A stretch of 64,000 bases of DNA from the NCBI GenBank assembly GCA_023846275.1, contig CM043869.1, positions 38,776,737-38,840,736 on the forward strand. Reading direction: 5' to 3'. The notes under the pieces are model-generated. The model did no database searches, was not told where the DNA came from, and saw only the letters and a program-made list of their open reading frames with translations. The translations under genes and the position numbers were made by a program. Shown in pieces: positions 50,901 to 62,374 of the stretch; the stretch's first letter is position 1, and each line of letters opens with the position of its first letter. This DNA comes from Vanilla planifolia. Its lineage: Eukaryota > Streptophyta > Magnoliopsida > Asparagales > Orchidaceae.

Positions 50901-53900
50901 CAATGAATTATGTCATTGAGCTCTACTTTGAGGTGCTTAAACATATATTCAACTTCTCAGGTAGTGCATTGCTTTTGTTGTTGACCCTCATGCCATGAAA
51001 CCAAATTGCTTCTTGGATGCATTTTTCTCATATTTTAGCATGCGGTTAATCATGCTGTCATGGTGGTGATTAACTGTATGCTTACCCTTCAGAACACTAC
51101 TTGCATATGCAATGCTAGAAGCTAGATTTTAACTCAAAAAAGTGAATCTACTGCAAAACTAATCATGTGGGTGGGATTCTAGAAATTGCTATTGAATATT
51201 CTTATCAGAAGAAGATTCTTTATGTTATTTGAAGCCACATTGGATGGGTCGTAAACGTGAATAAAACAATTGAATTGGCAACTTAGGGGAAATTTTTTGA
51301 AGGTTGATTTGAATAAACCATATTTTGTTCCAGTTTAGGTTCAAGGAAATAGTTTGAGCCATTAACTATGAGAACTTGCAAAAAGTTTGTTTTAACTGAG
51401 ATTGATATGTCTTTGATTTGCTCTGCTTTAGAGGAGGAGAAATTTGGTTCTTAGATGCTGGTTCAATGGGAAGGGTGTAGGAGGGAAATTGAAGAACCAT
51501 GGAGGGCATTTTAGGATCCAGTGAGGAGTCTATAGAAGGAAAAGTTTAAAGTAATGTGTGTAGCAGACCAATTTTGAAAGGTACCAATGAAATAGATGCC
51601 ATGCGATAATGAAATAGTTGTAAAACAGAGAGCTAGCTTTATTGAACAAAAAGGTCAGCAGATTGTAGTATACTTTGGAGGCACATGTGGGTAATTGAAG
51701 GAAAAGGCTGGAGGGAATTAAAAAATGAATGGAAAGTTGGTATTTTTTAAGGATAAGTTGGGGAGATATTTGAAAAAAGTGAGAACTGCACCTCTGAATT
51801 GAAAGAGAATAAAGTTTATACAAGGAAGCAAATAGACCCGTTTGCCATGCCTTCAAGGAAGGTAATTAAATGGAGTCAAAAGGATTTGGAAAGCATTCTA
51901 GTGGACGTTAATTCTTTGAATTTGGCAGCTGTCTAAAGTGCTGAACAGCCAGGAAAAACTTATATTCCCTTTGTTATATTGTTGGGCTACTTTCTGTGAA
52001 ACTGAGGTTTACAAAATCGGATGCCAACTAAGGAGTATGCATATTACAGTGAAGATATGAACATGGGAACTGAAAGGAATACACCATGTCTGTGATAATC
52101 CTTTAACCGTTGAGAAGAATTCTGCCACAGCTATTGTTTATGAACCTAAAACATCATTTGGAGTGCTGGAGCTGGAAACAAGGCATTGGAACGTGTTATG
52201 GATTGCCTAAGGAATCAATTTCCTTGAACCATGAATTAGCATGGAGAGAGTTGATAGAGTTATTTCTAAGTTGGGGTAAGTTTCATCATTCAAGGTGGAT
52301 GTGGAGGTGATGAGAGGATTTATGCAAATGATCAAGCTAAGACTCGTATTTTCTCACCAGCAGTTCATGTGGTCTTTGGATTTATTGAGAATAGGAATTG
52401 GGAATGACCTCTATTTCTGATGTATGCTTGTCTGCATTTTATTATTTTTAGAATGTTGTGGAAGAATTTCTCTGAAGTTTGCCAAAAATAGGCAGGAAAC
52501 TTAGCTTTTGTATGGAGATTTTAGTCTGATTCTATTGGGATCGGTAAAAAGGGGTGCTTCCTTTGCTGGTATAAAAAGGTCATGTCTTCATAGATTTGTT
52601 ATCAATTGTGAGCTTATAGATGTGGGGTCAACAAAGCCTATGTGGTCTAATGTGGTTGAATTATGCAAGCACTCCTTCAAGAGATTAGGCAGTTGCACAT
52701 ACAATTTTGAATGAAGAACTTGTTTCTTGAAGTAGCCATTGAAGTATTTTTATCAAATTTGATTATCATCCTTCTTGATCCCAATGCATGGAGGTGGCCC
52801 AAGGGCACGGGCAAAACAAATGCTTATTTGAGATTGTTTGGAGGACTTACTAATATTTTTTCTCCATTGTCAAATTTAATTGTAACAATCATTAAAGTAT
52901 CCCCTTTAAATTATCCATTTCAAGATCTAGACTTGAATGTTGGAACAAGGAGGATTTATTTAACATCAATTATAAATTCAAAATAATAAAGTTTGGAGGC
53001 ATATAGAGAAGCATTCCAAGATAAGGCTTCAATCCCTTTCTTGCTTAATTGGAGGTTGATCTAATGAAGGAGTTGGGGATTGTCTTTAATGAAAAGTTGT
53101 TTTGCATATTTCCAAGAGATTGTAATAAGTCTTATAAAAGAAAAGAGTTAACATTTCTTATGTTGAATTTTTATTTATATGCATAATGTAACAATTTTGG
53201 GCTTAACATCCACTAACTGCCATACCCCCAAAAAATGGATTGCAGAAGTTTACGATTGCCGAAGTAGATCTATTTTTTTTTTAATTTTTATTTGGATAGT
53301 GCGTAATTCCAAGAGAGATATTGTAATAGGTCTTATAAAAGCATAAGATTTAACATTTCATATATTTAATTTTATAAAGATATGAATAATGTAACAATTA
53401 TGTCACACATTGCTAAATATTTTTATTGTAATAGTTAAATTTCGTTAAGGTTTTGGTTTAAATTTTTGTTTTTCACATTAATTATGGATATAAGTTCTTA
53501 TTTTTTTTTACATTAATTATGCATGCTTCTATTCATTAATTAAAGATTAAATAACATGATGTACATCATATGTTGATGGCATTGTGTTCTTTTACAAAGG
53601 TAGGGTTAAATCCTAGCTGGTGTTATGGAAAAAACCTTGGATTCAAAGAGGTTTTGTCTTTGTAGATTTAAGATAGAATATATGGAATGGAAATTTAGTT
53701 TGAGCAGGATCACAGATGACCTAATTATTATAATCTATGCTCATAAAATATTGAATAAGAGAAGAGATAAGCCAAAAAAGACATAATAAGAGATTGTTAT
53801 AAGCTGTGCTTGGATAAAAATAAGAGTTTGTTTTTGTGGTGTGGATGATACATTTAGTAATTGATTTCTTGTGGGAAGCGCAGATCCTTTCCATAAATCT

Positions 53901-56900
53901 GAAATATTCACATTTCCTTTTGATTTGAGCAATTCATTGTAGCTATATCTTGAATGGTTGTAACGTTTGGTACAGTTGGTGCTAGAAGGTGCAGTAAAGG
54001 AAGAATTTCCATTTGTCATTTCGACCTCTTCATGTTTCAGTTTTTACATCTATTCTTGAAGGCACTTTCAAATTTGTGAGTTCCTACCAATTTTACCCTA
54101 TTAAGAGAGTAATCAAATCATCCTACCATTCCTCACTAGCGAAACTACATGATCAGCTGGATTTCATTTGATATGCTCTGCTAAGTTTCCATTTATTCAT
54201 TTTGATGTTGCAATTTGCATTGAAAAACATGGCGCAGTGGGAGATCTGTTAACTGAAATTGTAATTGCAGGTCTGATTCTTGTGAATATAATTCCTTATG
54301 TCATTATTACAGCAAAGAAGATTTAAATGCTGTCATCATGGTTTTAAAGTCAGAATATTCTTCTTCCGAAATTGTGAATGCAATATGTTCATACTGGGAA
54401 ATTCCTGGTACCTATTTGTGCTTCAATTCCCAATATGAATGTGGTGCACATAATTTTAGTGAAATATTGGATAAAAATAAGGAAAATCTTGACGTTAATG
54501 ACAACAAATTTGTTGAAGGGAAATGTGCTTCTATGGTTGAAGGTTCAAAAGGTTATGAAACCACTTATTTGACTGATCAGGATGGCATTGGTTTTTCTGT
54601 AAACTGTATTACACCTATGGCAGGGATTATTTCTGCAAAAGCACCTGAATGTTTTTTTGTTTCTACTACTACCCCAACGGGAACAACTCCTGTGGAACAT
54701 GCTGACCAAAGCGTACGCAAGGAAGAGTACTTTGGTTTCTCAGGACGGAGCTGCACTTCTGAGAAGGTGGAAGTTGTTTCTGGGTTGCAAACTGAGTCTT
54801 TGAGCTATGTTAACTATTATAGTTTTGGTCAAGTTGCAGCAGCTATTGCTGAAGATATATTACCTAAGCCGTTGGAGCTCAATAACGAAGATTCTTTGAA
54901 ACCCGACGAGGTCATAAAATCTGTCCAGCTGGAAATCATTAGTAAAAAATTGACCCAATTGTTTTGGTATAATAAATACAAAGTGATGTTGAACTTGCAA
55001 GAGGAGGACTGTGGCTGGTGCTTTACTTGTAAGAGGTCAAGTGACAACAATTGCTTGTTTAGAACTGTTGATGAGAAGCATGTAGAAGGCTGTAAGGATG
55101 ATATAGATGGTTCTAATAATAGCATACTCAGGCTGAATTGTGAAGAATTTAAAAAAAGTCACTTAGATTTTGCCATGCATCATATTTTATCAATTGAAAG
55201 CCGCATTAGGATTTTTCTATCAGGTCCGTGGGAGAAAATGCATTATAGTGACCAATGGCGTCGGGCTGTTCTGAAGGCTTGTGATGTGTCATCGCTGAAG
55301 TTCCTGCTCCTTGCTGTAAGCTAGTTACTTTTTATTGTTGGGTGCAAAAATTTTTTGTAGTATATAATTTACTTACAATTCATACTCTTCCAACTCATCA
55401 TTTTGGTTACTGTGTTTAATACTTCTGTTTGATAGTTAGAATCCAGTTTGCGGCGGGTTGCACTTCTACCTGAATGGCAGAAACCAATAGACTCTGACCA
55501 GCCTGTTGGTTCAGCTTCTTTTCAGCTGAGAGGTTCTGTGCATGCATTCATTTTTTTTTTTTTGCAGAAAATTCACTTGAATTTTTCATAATGTTAATAA
55601 TTTGTCTTTTGTGCACTAGATTTTGAGTGGTGGCGAGGGGGGAAACTATCCCGACAATTGTTTTGTTGGAAAAGACTGCCTCGTTCATTGGCTTCAAAAT
55701 GTGCACGTCAAGGTCTGAATTATTTTTCCGTACTCTTTCTGAAGTGCTTGCATCTACTGTAAGAATATTTCTTCTTGTGCAATCTCTATAATGTGTTGCT
55801 ACAAACATTTGCAGCTGGGTGTAAGAAGATTACAAACATGTTCTATCATGACGGTGCAGAGTTTGCAAAGAGAAATATGGGAATTTCCTGGCGAGCAGCT
55901 GTTGAGATGTCAAAAAATGCCGCAGAATTTATTTATTTGGTATAGGAATTTTGGTCAATGAAATTCCCTAGTCTGCTTGGGGAGGATTTTATCTTCTTCA
56001 TCTTCATTTACTGTCTTGTTTTAATTTCTAGCTGTTGCACATACTTTCAGGTAAAAGAATTTGACTCTCATATAAAGTGGGTGGAAATCTTTGGAAATCA
56101 GTTTTTCCTGCAGCTTACTAAGGAGTCTAAGAAAATAGCAAGGTTATTCAAGCAGGTTATAATGCGGAAAAAGTGTGTTGAGGGGACAGAAGTGAAATAT
56201 TTGCTTGATTTTGGCAAGAGAGAGACAATTCCTGCGATTGTTACCAAACATGGTGTGTTACTTGAAGAAGGTTCTGATAAGAGAAAGCGATTTTGGTTGA
56301 ATGAAGCTTATGTTCCTCTGGCTTTAGTGAGAGCTTTTGAAGAGAAGAAGCAGTCCCGCTTAATGAAGAAAAAAGATTCTGAGCAACCTTGTGAGAAAGG
56401 AAACATGATTAAGATGAAAAAAGTAACAAGAATGAAGGGCATTGCATATCTTTTCTCAAAAGTGAAAAATTTAGAAAAACAACTTTGTGGGCATTGTAAC
56501 AAGGATGTTCTTCTAAGGTATGAGTTAGAGCTCTGAAATTTGGAATTTCAGTTTCTACTTATTTTTATAAGGCCGGCCTATTCTTTTATTGAACTAACCT
56601 AGGTCTTCCAAGGCACATCATGATTACTTACCTGAAAAGTAAAACTTCACCACTTATCATCTAGTGTTTGCTTTGGTTGTTTGTATACCTTCTTATGATT
56701 GTCATTTGGCTTTTTGCCTAGCACCTTCATTCTTTTTGTGCATAATTTTTTCCTTTTGTTTGTTCTATGTCCGCAAAATCTAATTCATTTGGATTATGGA
56801 AATTTGTCCTTAGAGAAGCATGAATTACAAGTCTATCATTCTTTGTCTTCTATGGTAATACCATCTCTCATCTAACATAATTTTCTTCAGTACTTCTCCA

Positions 56901-59900
56901 ATATCCTGTAAATTCTATTCATACAAGCTGTCTCAGGCTTAGGCCCCTGTACTTTTGTGTTGCCCAGCACCCTTTTTGCAAATTGTTTTTTTGTATATGA
57001 TATTTCTGTGAACTGTCCAACCATATGGTGTCAAGGTGTTAAGTTTTAACATGCTGATACAGGAAAAATAATTTCTCTTATAATATGGCTCAAGTGTGGT
57101 TTTGTGTTGGTTTTACATTATTGCTTTCTCAGATTGTTTTGATATCAATAATGTTTTAGTGGTTTATATGTTTTCTATCTAATATATCTTTTTTTTTTTT
57201 TTTTTTTTTTCAGGGAGGCTGTGAACTGTCAGTACTGTGATGGTATGCTTTTAAAACTTTTCTGGCTTTTTCTTACCAAGTGATAACTAAATTTGAAGCT
57301 TGTATCAAATTATTTATTAAATATTTATATGGTTTTGCATCACTTATTTCTCGTCGTCTAAAATCTATCTTTGAGACATTGTAGAAATAATCAGTCTAAT
57401 TTAACATGATGCTAATTCACAAACAGTTGCATTGACATATGTGCCCTCAGTTCTATTTTTCCTTACATGATCTTCTTCCTTCTTTCTTTTGGTGCCTTTC
57501 TTTTGATGCTCCCTAATCCTGAAATCCAAGGGTTGCCATTCTGTTAGTGATTTATATGAAGCAAAACCACGTTTGAAGTTCGGTGCAAGAGCCTTTTGGT
57601 AGTTACTGAGTCACATGTTGGTTGCAATGGCTAAGGTTGTTGGTCACTGCATGTCGTTTGAGCCATCAATAATTGCTAGAGGGCAACAATTGTCAGCCCC
57701 TTAAGCTGACTGGCATTTGCATAGTCATATTTGTTGGCAATTGCTGGTCCACTCAAGCTGTCTCTGATTGTTGCAAGGAAAAGGGGAAAGGAAGAATATT
57801 TAAGGCTTGTTTAGGCATGTAATGCACTGAAAAATGCAAATCAGACACAGTTTTCATTAGCATATGGAATGAGCAACATATAACATACTACAGGGATTTA
57901 TATGGCTATTTTATAAACTTGATGAACGTAGTTGAAATGAAGACTAAACAAAAACTTTTCCATAATGTACCCTAATTTTAATTGAGAGATTACCTATTAT
58001 AGCATGTTTTTGGGAAGTGATATCACAAAGGTAACCAAATTTTGCTAGGTACTCCACTTGTTGAACCCATGTTTAGCCTATAACCGAATAGTATTAGATG
58101 AGATGCAATCGACCATTATTTTTCACAACTTATTTTTTATCTAGTAGATGTTAGGCTAACTGATGTGGTTACCAATGTTGAAGACAATACACAGATTGAG
58201 TGATGTTTAACTTCGAATTTGGTTGGACATGCATGAATTTTGGTTTCTAGACTAGTCTTAGTGTCTTGAAATTTTCTATGCAAAGGATTATGATAACAGT
58301 TTTCTTGATAATGAATGTTGGATGATACCTCCATTACATCCATAAAATGTTTAAAAAACTTATTTTTTAATATTTCTTTTGATGAATGAAAAAAGCTCAA
58401 TTTCAACGTTTTGAAGGCTTTAGAACATAAGTTTTAGTTAGTTTGTTCTGGATTTTATTCACGTGTTATTGGGCACTCACTTGTTTCATGCCTGATTGAT
58501 TTCCGAGGCCGTTTACTGACTGTTGAATTACAAGCTGAGTAGTCCATTCATGCATGCTGGTGCTTTTACACATTCTTGCTAATAGTTTAATCTTTTAATA
58601 TGGAAAATGGGTTAAAGAAGCTCAGGTCATGAAGCATAACTTTCAAGTGATGGACTCTTGCTTATTTGTTCTAAAGTTGAGTATGCGGAGTCCTATTTTG
58701 TAATTGGGTAAGTGCTAGCGTCTTTGGAACATGTCTTAACTTCTTGGTCTATTCTGAAAAGTATTCGTGATATGGTAGGGTTCCAAAAGTATCAATCTAA
58801 GCAAGATTAATAAAGTTGAGTTCATCTTCTTTATTGTAAAAATTGCACACATCATTAAAGGTACGTTTTATGGTGGAAAGGCCCTTGGAAATCAGTTTAG
58901 TTGTGGAATAGCTGATGGAAGGGTGTTTAGTGTATGGAGTAACCGTTGGAAGGTTGTTGTGTGGCTAGGAGGCTTGCCAGCGCCACTGCTGAATGGTAGA
59001 GAAATGTTTTCCTTGTTTTGTAGCTGTCAACAACGCTCTTGGAGGTAGCTGAGAGGAAGTGGGTGCTGGTGGACGCACGGAGAGGAGGGGATAGGGTGAA
59101 GAGAAAGGAGGATTTGAGAGATGGGTTCTGAGCTTTATTTCTGATGCAGCATCTATCATTCTCCTAACAAATGTTAACCCCCATTGCTCTCTTCAAGTTC
59201 AGTTAGATTTTTTTCGGCACTTTAATCATGCCATATCTTGCATTCACAAGCAAATTGTGCCTAAAACCTGATATTATCCTGCAAGCCAGTCAAATGATTT
59301 TTCTAGGTCTTTGGCCAACGAGCAAACAACTAGCACTTGATTACAATCAAATTATCCAAATTCTTCTGGCTTCCAGATACCCAGTAGTTGGGTGTTGACT
59401 AGTGATCCAAGTACATCTGCTGGTTCCTCTCTACAATCCTTGCTTAATGGTTCCTTCTGTAATTGGGAGCTACTCTGATTCTGATCATGACTTTATAAAT
59501 CCAGACTGAGCTTGTCTGATCTCTTGATCCTTGATGCTAAAATTACGAAACTAGGTATGATTGACTGATCTCCATGATGGTTTTTTTTATCAATTCATAG
59601 CTGCGGTTTGATTCCTGGATCACTACTAGAATCGCAAAGAATTTTTTATGACGTATTTAGTAGGATTAGGATTTGTAGTTATTCTTGGTAAGTTTAGATA
59701 TATGGTGAAGCTGTTGGTTTATTCAATTTTTTTGCTTTTGTCCATTCTTTGACATATTTCTAAGTCTGCTTTTATGAAAACCGTTATTTAATAATGTTAA
59801 GTTTGGTGGAAATATGCAAAAAAGAGTCTTATATGTACTCTTGTCTTGCAAATATTTATCATAAGGTGAGGTGAACTTGTTGGTTATTGTCGTTTTTATT

Positions 59901-62374
59901 TCATATTGTCTTTAATATCACGGAACAATTACTGAATGTTCTCTGATTAAGCTCAACCTTTTTACTTGTCTATAGGAAAAGGGGTGTACCTATCTGTCAA
60001 ACTTTGCTGCTTTTGTCAAAATATTGTTGTTTTTATTTCGTACGTCTTGATGCACTACAATTGCTGAATGTTCTGTTAAGTTCAATCTCTTGTGCTTATC
60101 TCTAGGAAAGAGTGTTTACATTCAATTTCAATGGTGCCATTCTCTTTGCAGCACTAGCACATTATATGCTCTTTTTGTGTGTGTTTCTGTATGTGTGGAG
60201 GTGATTCAGTTTACTGTTGGATATAGTGTGATTGGTGTTTTGACTTGGACAACTGATGATATTTTTAAGCAAGTCTCCTCTGCATATCTTGTGTGAACTC
60301 CATGTGTTAGCACTTACAATTAGCTAGATGTTTGGATCATAAAGCAAATCTAGAATCATTTTCTTGTTCTGGTTTCCAAGATGGAAACAGTGATATATAA
60401 TTTGATATTGAAGCCATTATTTCTTTGGTGGTGCAAAAAATAATTTTTATATTATACATATAATAAAGTCTATTTACTTTGTGCTTATAAATTTTCTTTT
60501 CAGTTTTCTTTTTATCTGTTTGGGAATTTATTTTTCAGAAGTTGGCACTTGAGAATTTCGTTTTTGTGAAACAACCGGTATAAATTTGATAGTGCACATC
60601 CTTTTATGTTTGAAAAATTATTTTCAACACACTCATTAAATAGCTTGTTCTATTTGTGGAAATAGTTATGGTTTTCGATAAGCTTAATGTTAGGGAAGTA
60701 TTGCAACTCTGAAGATTCTGTGGAGGTCTTAATGCTTAATGTTTTTGTTTCTTTTGCTGCATATTTATTGATAAGATTTCTTCTTTTGTTGTTCTTTATA
60801 GGTTTTTTTCACAGGAAACATTTCAGAGTACCAAAAGGTGCAGTCGTAACTACTTACACTTGTTTTAAATGCAAGGACAAGGAAAGTGTGAATGCAAAAT
60901 CTGCACTTCATAAAGGAAATGATGTTAAAAGAAAGGCATCTATTGTTAGAAAAGGAAAACCAATTTCCATGTCCAAGAAGACGAAGGACAACATTGACTC
61001 TGATGGCATGGTAGCCTCGATGGAAAGCACGGTAGCCTTGGTGTCTAAGATGGCAAACCAAAGTCAGCTTAACATGGCAAAGAAATCAAAAGCAGTTCGA
61101 GCCTCCTATGCTAAAAAGTCAAAGGGAAATCTTCTCTCGTTTGCTGTGGCATCCAGGAAAAATCCAGTTCGACTGGTCAGGAAAATGAAGAGAACTGCCA
61201 TCTATGCTAGAAGGCCAAATTTGAACCTTAAAAGAAGAAAGCATGCTTTGAAGAAAAGAAAAGGGGAAATGGTTAAAAGGAATCTGCATATTGTTCACTG
61301 TGAGAAAGAAAATATTTCAAAAACAGATATTCTTGTGAGCTGGTGCAAGAAGAAGAGAACTGTCTACAAGCGCTCCTACTGGTTGAATGGCCTGCTATGG
61401 ACACATGATCCTGCTGATGAACGGGGAAGAAATTTTAGAGAAAAGAAGGTTGTTCTTCCATTACAACCTGCATTGGATGTTATTTATCCAATGAAGTGCT
61501 GTCTATGCCATGGTGATTACAATGCTGGAGTTATTTATGTTGGTTGTGAAATCTGTGGAGGTAATCATTTTATTTCAACATGTTCTTTGTGTCTTTGAGT
61601 TGCTAAGTGGCATTCTAATTGGGACAAAGCTCAGTTAATTTCCTTGGCTGGTAGATGTGATACCTGACTGAAGGCAAATGCTAAATTTTTCTGCAGGACA
61701 AATGAATCTCATCCAGTTATGAAAAATGAACATGAAGTTTCTAGCTATCCAATACCCTTCTTGTTATTTGTAATTTCCTCTTTGTTTTCTCCTGGCAACT
61801 ATTGCTTTCATATTAATGCTTTTTACTCGTTATGATTCATGCAGATTGGTTTCATGGTGATGCCTTTGGACTTGAACTCGAAAGGATGAGTAATCTGGCT
61901 GGTTTCAAATGTCCTAAATGTCGCATGAAGAATGTCCCTGCATGCCCCTTTCTAAAAGATTCGCCAAATAGAGTCAGTAAATCAACTACGGGATCCAATG
62001 ATTCAGTTGAGCTTGAATATGTTGAGCTTAAAAAATTCAAAGGTGAACCACAACCAGAATCTATCAATTGCGAGGATTGTAGTGGTTTTTCTGGGGAGAA
62101 TGGTTCACATGAGAAAAGAAAAGCCATCCTAGCACATTTTAATGATGATGTTTTACACTCTAGTGAAATTAAGTCAGACAAGTGTAGAACAGTACTGTCC
62201 CCTGAGCATGCAGAGGCAAATGTTTCAATTTCTATTGCCGTTGTTCTCCATAAAAGCAAAACATCGCATAGAGTGGAGAGTAACAAAGGAACCTCAATGG
62301 TTGCCAATGGAGTCATGCATGATTACTGTTCAGATTTGCTCCTAGAAGACGGTGCTGTCAATACAGCTGATTAA
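43927..62374 (+). CDS. DDT and PHD-finger chromatin protein (PTM-like, At5g22760 type), ten exons
   Basis: 1591 residues from exons 43927-44951, 45035-45640, 54271-55315, 55436-55532, 55620-55712, 55815-55939, 56051-56517, 57214-57242, 60802-61560 and 61845-62374. All junctions are GT-AG and in phase, 4776 nt in total. Residues 4-53 form a Tudor/Agenet-like module (VRKCFLGLGSFSGVVESYD, YEDGESEEVD). Residues about 268-330 are the DDT domain (LPVLDLFSVYSCLRSFSRSL). A WHIM-type helical part follows (NWDLLDHTTWPLFLVEYL). Residues 464-510 are a canonical C4HC3 PHD finger (CCLCRMDGNLICCDGC, WYCPEC). Two further Cys-rich fingers lie near 1145-1200 and 1394-1450. DDT plus PHD proteins are nuclear and associate with ISWI-type remodelling or read histone H3 tails; the relative PTM also signals from chloroplasts. 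The length and N-terminus fit At5g22760 better than PTM itself. Confidence 0.92.
45035..45640 (+). CDS. DDT/PHD gene exon 2 (first PHD finger)
   Basis: The acceptor is CTTTTCAG|GAATCT. It encodes LNWDLLDHTTWPLFLVEYL, an alpha-helical stretch, then the C4HC3 finger with all eight ligands and YYGCCGYLLV. The donor GT|GTAAGT splits a Val codon. Confidence 0.92.
46792..47445. repeat. Recurrent near-palindromic TATCATAC-type motifs in intron 2
   Basis: Near-palindromes of the form TATCATA(C)-nn-GTATGATA occur at 46792-46808, 46814-46830, 47103-47118 and 47427-47445, with looser ones between. Similar texture appears at 33.0-33.7 and 39.9-41.5 kb. Possibly the remains of one repeat family; no unit length is clear. 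Confidence 0.4.
47988..48150. repeat. 46-47-bp tandem repeat, about 3.5 copies
   Basis: Units begin at 47988, 48035 and 48081, with a degraded one from about 48128. The shared wording is TGTTAGGTTTATCCCTATTT, then GGTTGCAA-AAAAA-GAGT-ATTG. It lies in intron 2 of the DDT/PHD gene. Confidence 0.8.
51174..52720 (+). mobile_element. Degenerate L1-type LINE (ORF1 DUF4283/zinc knuckle plus endonuclease)
   Basis: Read on the plus strand with frameshifts and stops. 51174-51405 gives IEYSYQKKILYVI, GWVVNVNKTIELAT, VDLNKPYFVPV and NYENLQKVCF, the DUF4283 and CCHC zinc-knuckle pattern of plant LINE ORF1. 51440-51480 gives KFGS-MLVQWEGCRR, the usual (Y/F)GPWMLV-x-RRxRR signature. Endonuclease traces follow: FHHSRWMWR near 52290, then YACLHFII-RMLWKNFSEV before 52490. 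At 52508 comes YGDFSLILLGSVKRGASF and FVINCELIDVGSTKPMWSN, matching the GDFN-x-IL-x-x-x-KRGG...LIDLG...TW core. The reverse transcriptase was not clearly located downstream. The remnant is in the same orientation as the host gene and is clearly dead. Confidence 0.78.
53112..53398. repeat. ~88-bp direct repeat pair, spacing ~197 bp
   Basis: 53112-53197 and 53309-53398 share CCAAGAGA-ATTGTAATA-GTCT, TATAAAAG, TTAACATTTC, ATGAATAATGTAACAATT with small indels. It lies at the 3' side of intron 2, downstream of the LINE remnant. Confidence 0.6.
54271..55315 (+). CDS. DDT/PHD gene exon 3
   Basis: The acceptor is ATTGCAG|GTCTGA. It encodes SYYHKDDL-like CHYYSKEDLNAVI, a long low-complexity linker, then SRIRIFLSGPWEKMHYSDQW and a helical block ending LKFLLLA. 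The donor is CTTGCT|GTAAGC, phase 0. Confidence 0.9.
55436..55532 (+). CDS. DDT/PHD gene exon 4
   Basis: The acceptor is TTGATAG|TTAGAA. It encodes LESSLRRVALLPEWQKPIDS and ends FQLR with one base over, at donor GAGAG|GTTCTG. Confidence 0.85.
55620..55712 (+). CDS. DDT/PHD gene exon 5
   Basis: The acceptor is TGCACTAG|ATTTTG. It encodes DFEWWRGGKLSRQLFCWKRL and PRSLASKCARQ, a conserved patch of the family. The donor is CAAG|GTCTGA. Confidence 0.87.
55815..55939 (+). CDS. DDT/PHD gene exon 6
   Basis: The acceptor is TTTGCAG|CTGGGT. It encodes GCKKITNMFYHDGAEFAKR and SWRAAVEMSKNAAEF. The donor is TTG|GTATAG, phase 0. Confidence 0.86.
56051..56517 (+). CDS. DDT/PHD gene exon 7
   Basis: The acceptor is CTTTCAG|GTAAAA. 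It encodes EFDSHIKWVEIFGNQ, KYLLDFGKRETIPAIV, RFWLNEAYVPLALVRAFEEK and the first ligands of the second finger (CGHCNKDVLLR). The donor CTAAG|GTATGA splits an Arg codon. Confidence 0.9.
56518..57213 (+). other. Intron 7 of the DDT/PHD gene
   Basis: About 700 bp, ending in a long uninterrupted T tract (about 57188-57210) just before CAG. No gene or element seen. Confidence 0.85.
57214..57242 (+). CDS. DDT/PHD gene exon 8, a 29-bp microexon
   Basis: Twenty-nine bases between a long T tract with TTCAG and the donor G|GTATGC. Together with its neighbours it encodes EAVNCQYCDG, supplying the CxxC zinc ligands that follow CGHC in exon 7. Without it exons 7 and 9 do not join in phase. It is easily missed by gene finders. 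Confidence 0.88.
57243..60801 (+). other. Intron 8 of the DDT/PHD gene (3.56 kb)
   Basis: GT-AG, ending CTTTATAG. It contains a 137-bp-period direct repeat at 59886-60105 and a GC-richer patch near 58880-59170. No gene was recognised. The last ~115 bases are open in the frame of exon 9 and read as hydrophobic residues, as expected of a T-rich acceptor region. Confidence 0.82.
59886..60105. repeat. Direct repeat, period 137 bp, in intron 8
   Basis: Copies begin at 59886 and 60023. Shared wording: ATTGT(C/T)GTTTTTATTTC, CAATT(A/G)CTGAATGTTCT, AAG(C/T)TCAA-CT, CTTGT-TAT-TCTATAGGAAA or CTCTAGGAAA. Both copies end in a splice-acceptor-like T-rich-TAG/CTAG. Confidence 0.6.
60802..61560 (+). CDS. 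DDT/PHD gene exon 9
   Basis: The acceptor is CTTTATAG|GTTTTT. It encodes FFHRKHFRVPKGAVVTTYTC and FKCK (the end of the second finger), a very Lys/Arg-rich region, then YKRSYWLNGLLWTHDPADER, CCLCHGDYNAGVIYVGCEIC. The donor is GGAG|GTAATC. Confidence 0.9.
61845..62374 (+). CDS. DDT/PHD gene exon 10 (last coding exon)
   Basis: The acceptor is CATGCAG|ATTGGT. It completes the third finger (DWFHGDAFGLEL, GFKCPKCRM). The position usually held by Cys after the His is Ala in WFHGDAFG; I believe this is normal for the family. An acidic tail follows and ends at TAA 62372-62374. A GTAAGT 27 bases downstream suggests a 3'-UTR intron. Confidence 0.88.

Larger units (their letters stand above)
45641..54270 (+). 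other. Giant intron 2 of the DDT/PHD gene (8.63 kb)
   Basis: Bounded by GTAAGT and ATTGCAG. The exons on both sides join in frame into YGCCGYLLV-SDSCEYNS. It contains a degenerate LINE (51174-52720), a 46-47-bp tandem repeat (47988-48150), a direct repeat pair (53112-53398) and TATCATAC/GTATGATA-type motifs at 46.7-47.5 kb. Confidence 0.88.

Noticed and set aside
55958..56050. Upstream in-frame extension of exon 7 with hydrophobic residues
   Set aside because: It is the polypyrimidine end of intron 6. The CTTTCAG acceptor fits the phase from exon 6.
60687..60801. Hydrophobic stretch (AAYLLIRFLLLLFF) in frame with exon 9, resembling a membrane segment as known for the relative PTM
   Set aside because: It is the T-rich end of intron 8. 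The acceptor at 60801/60802 joins exon 8 exactly in phase, so the stretch is not in the protein.
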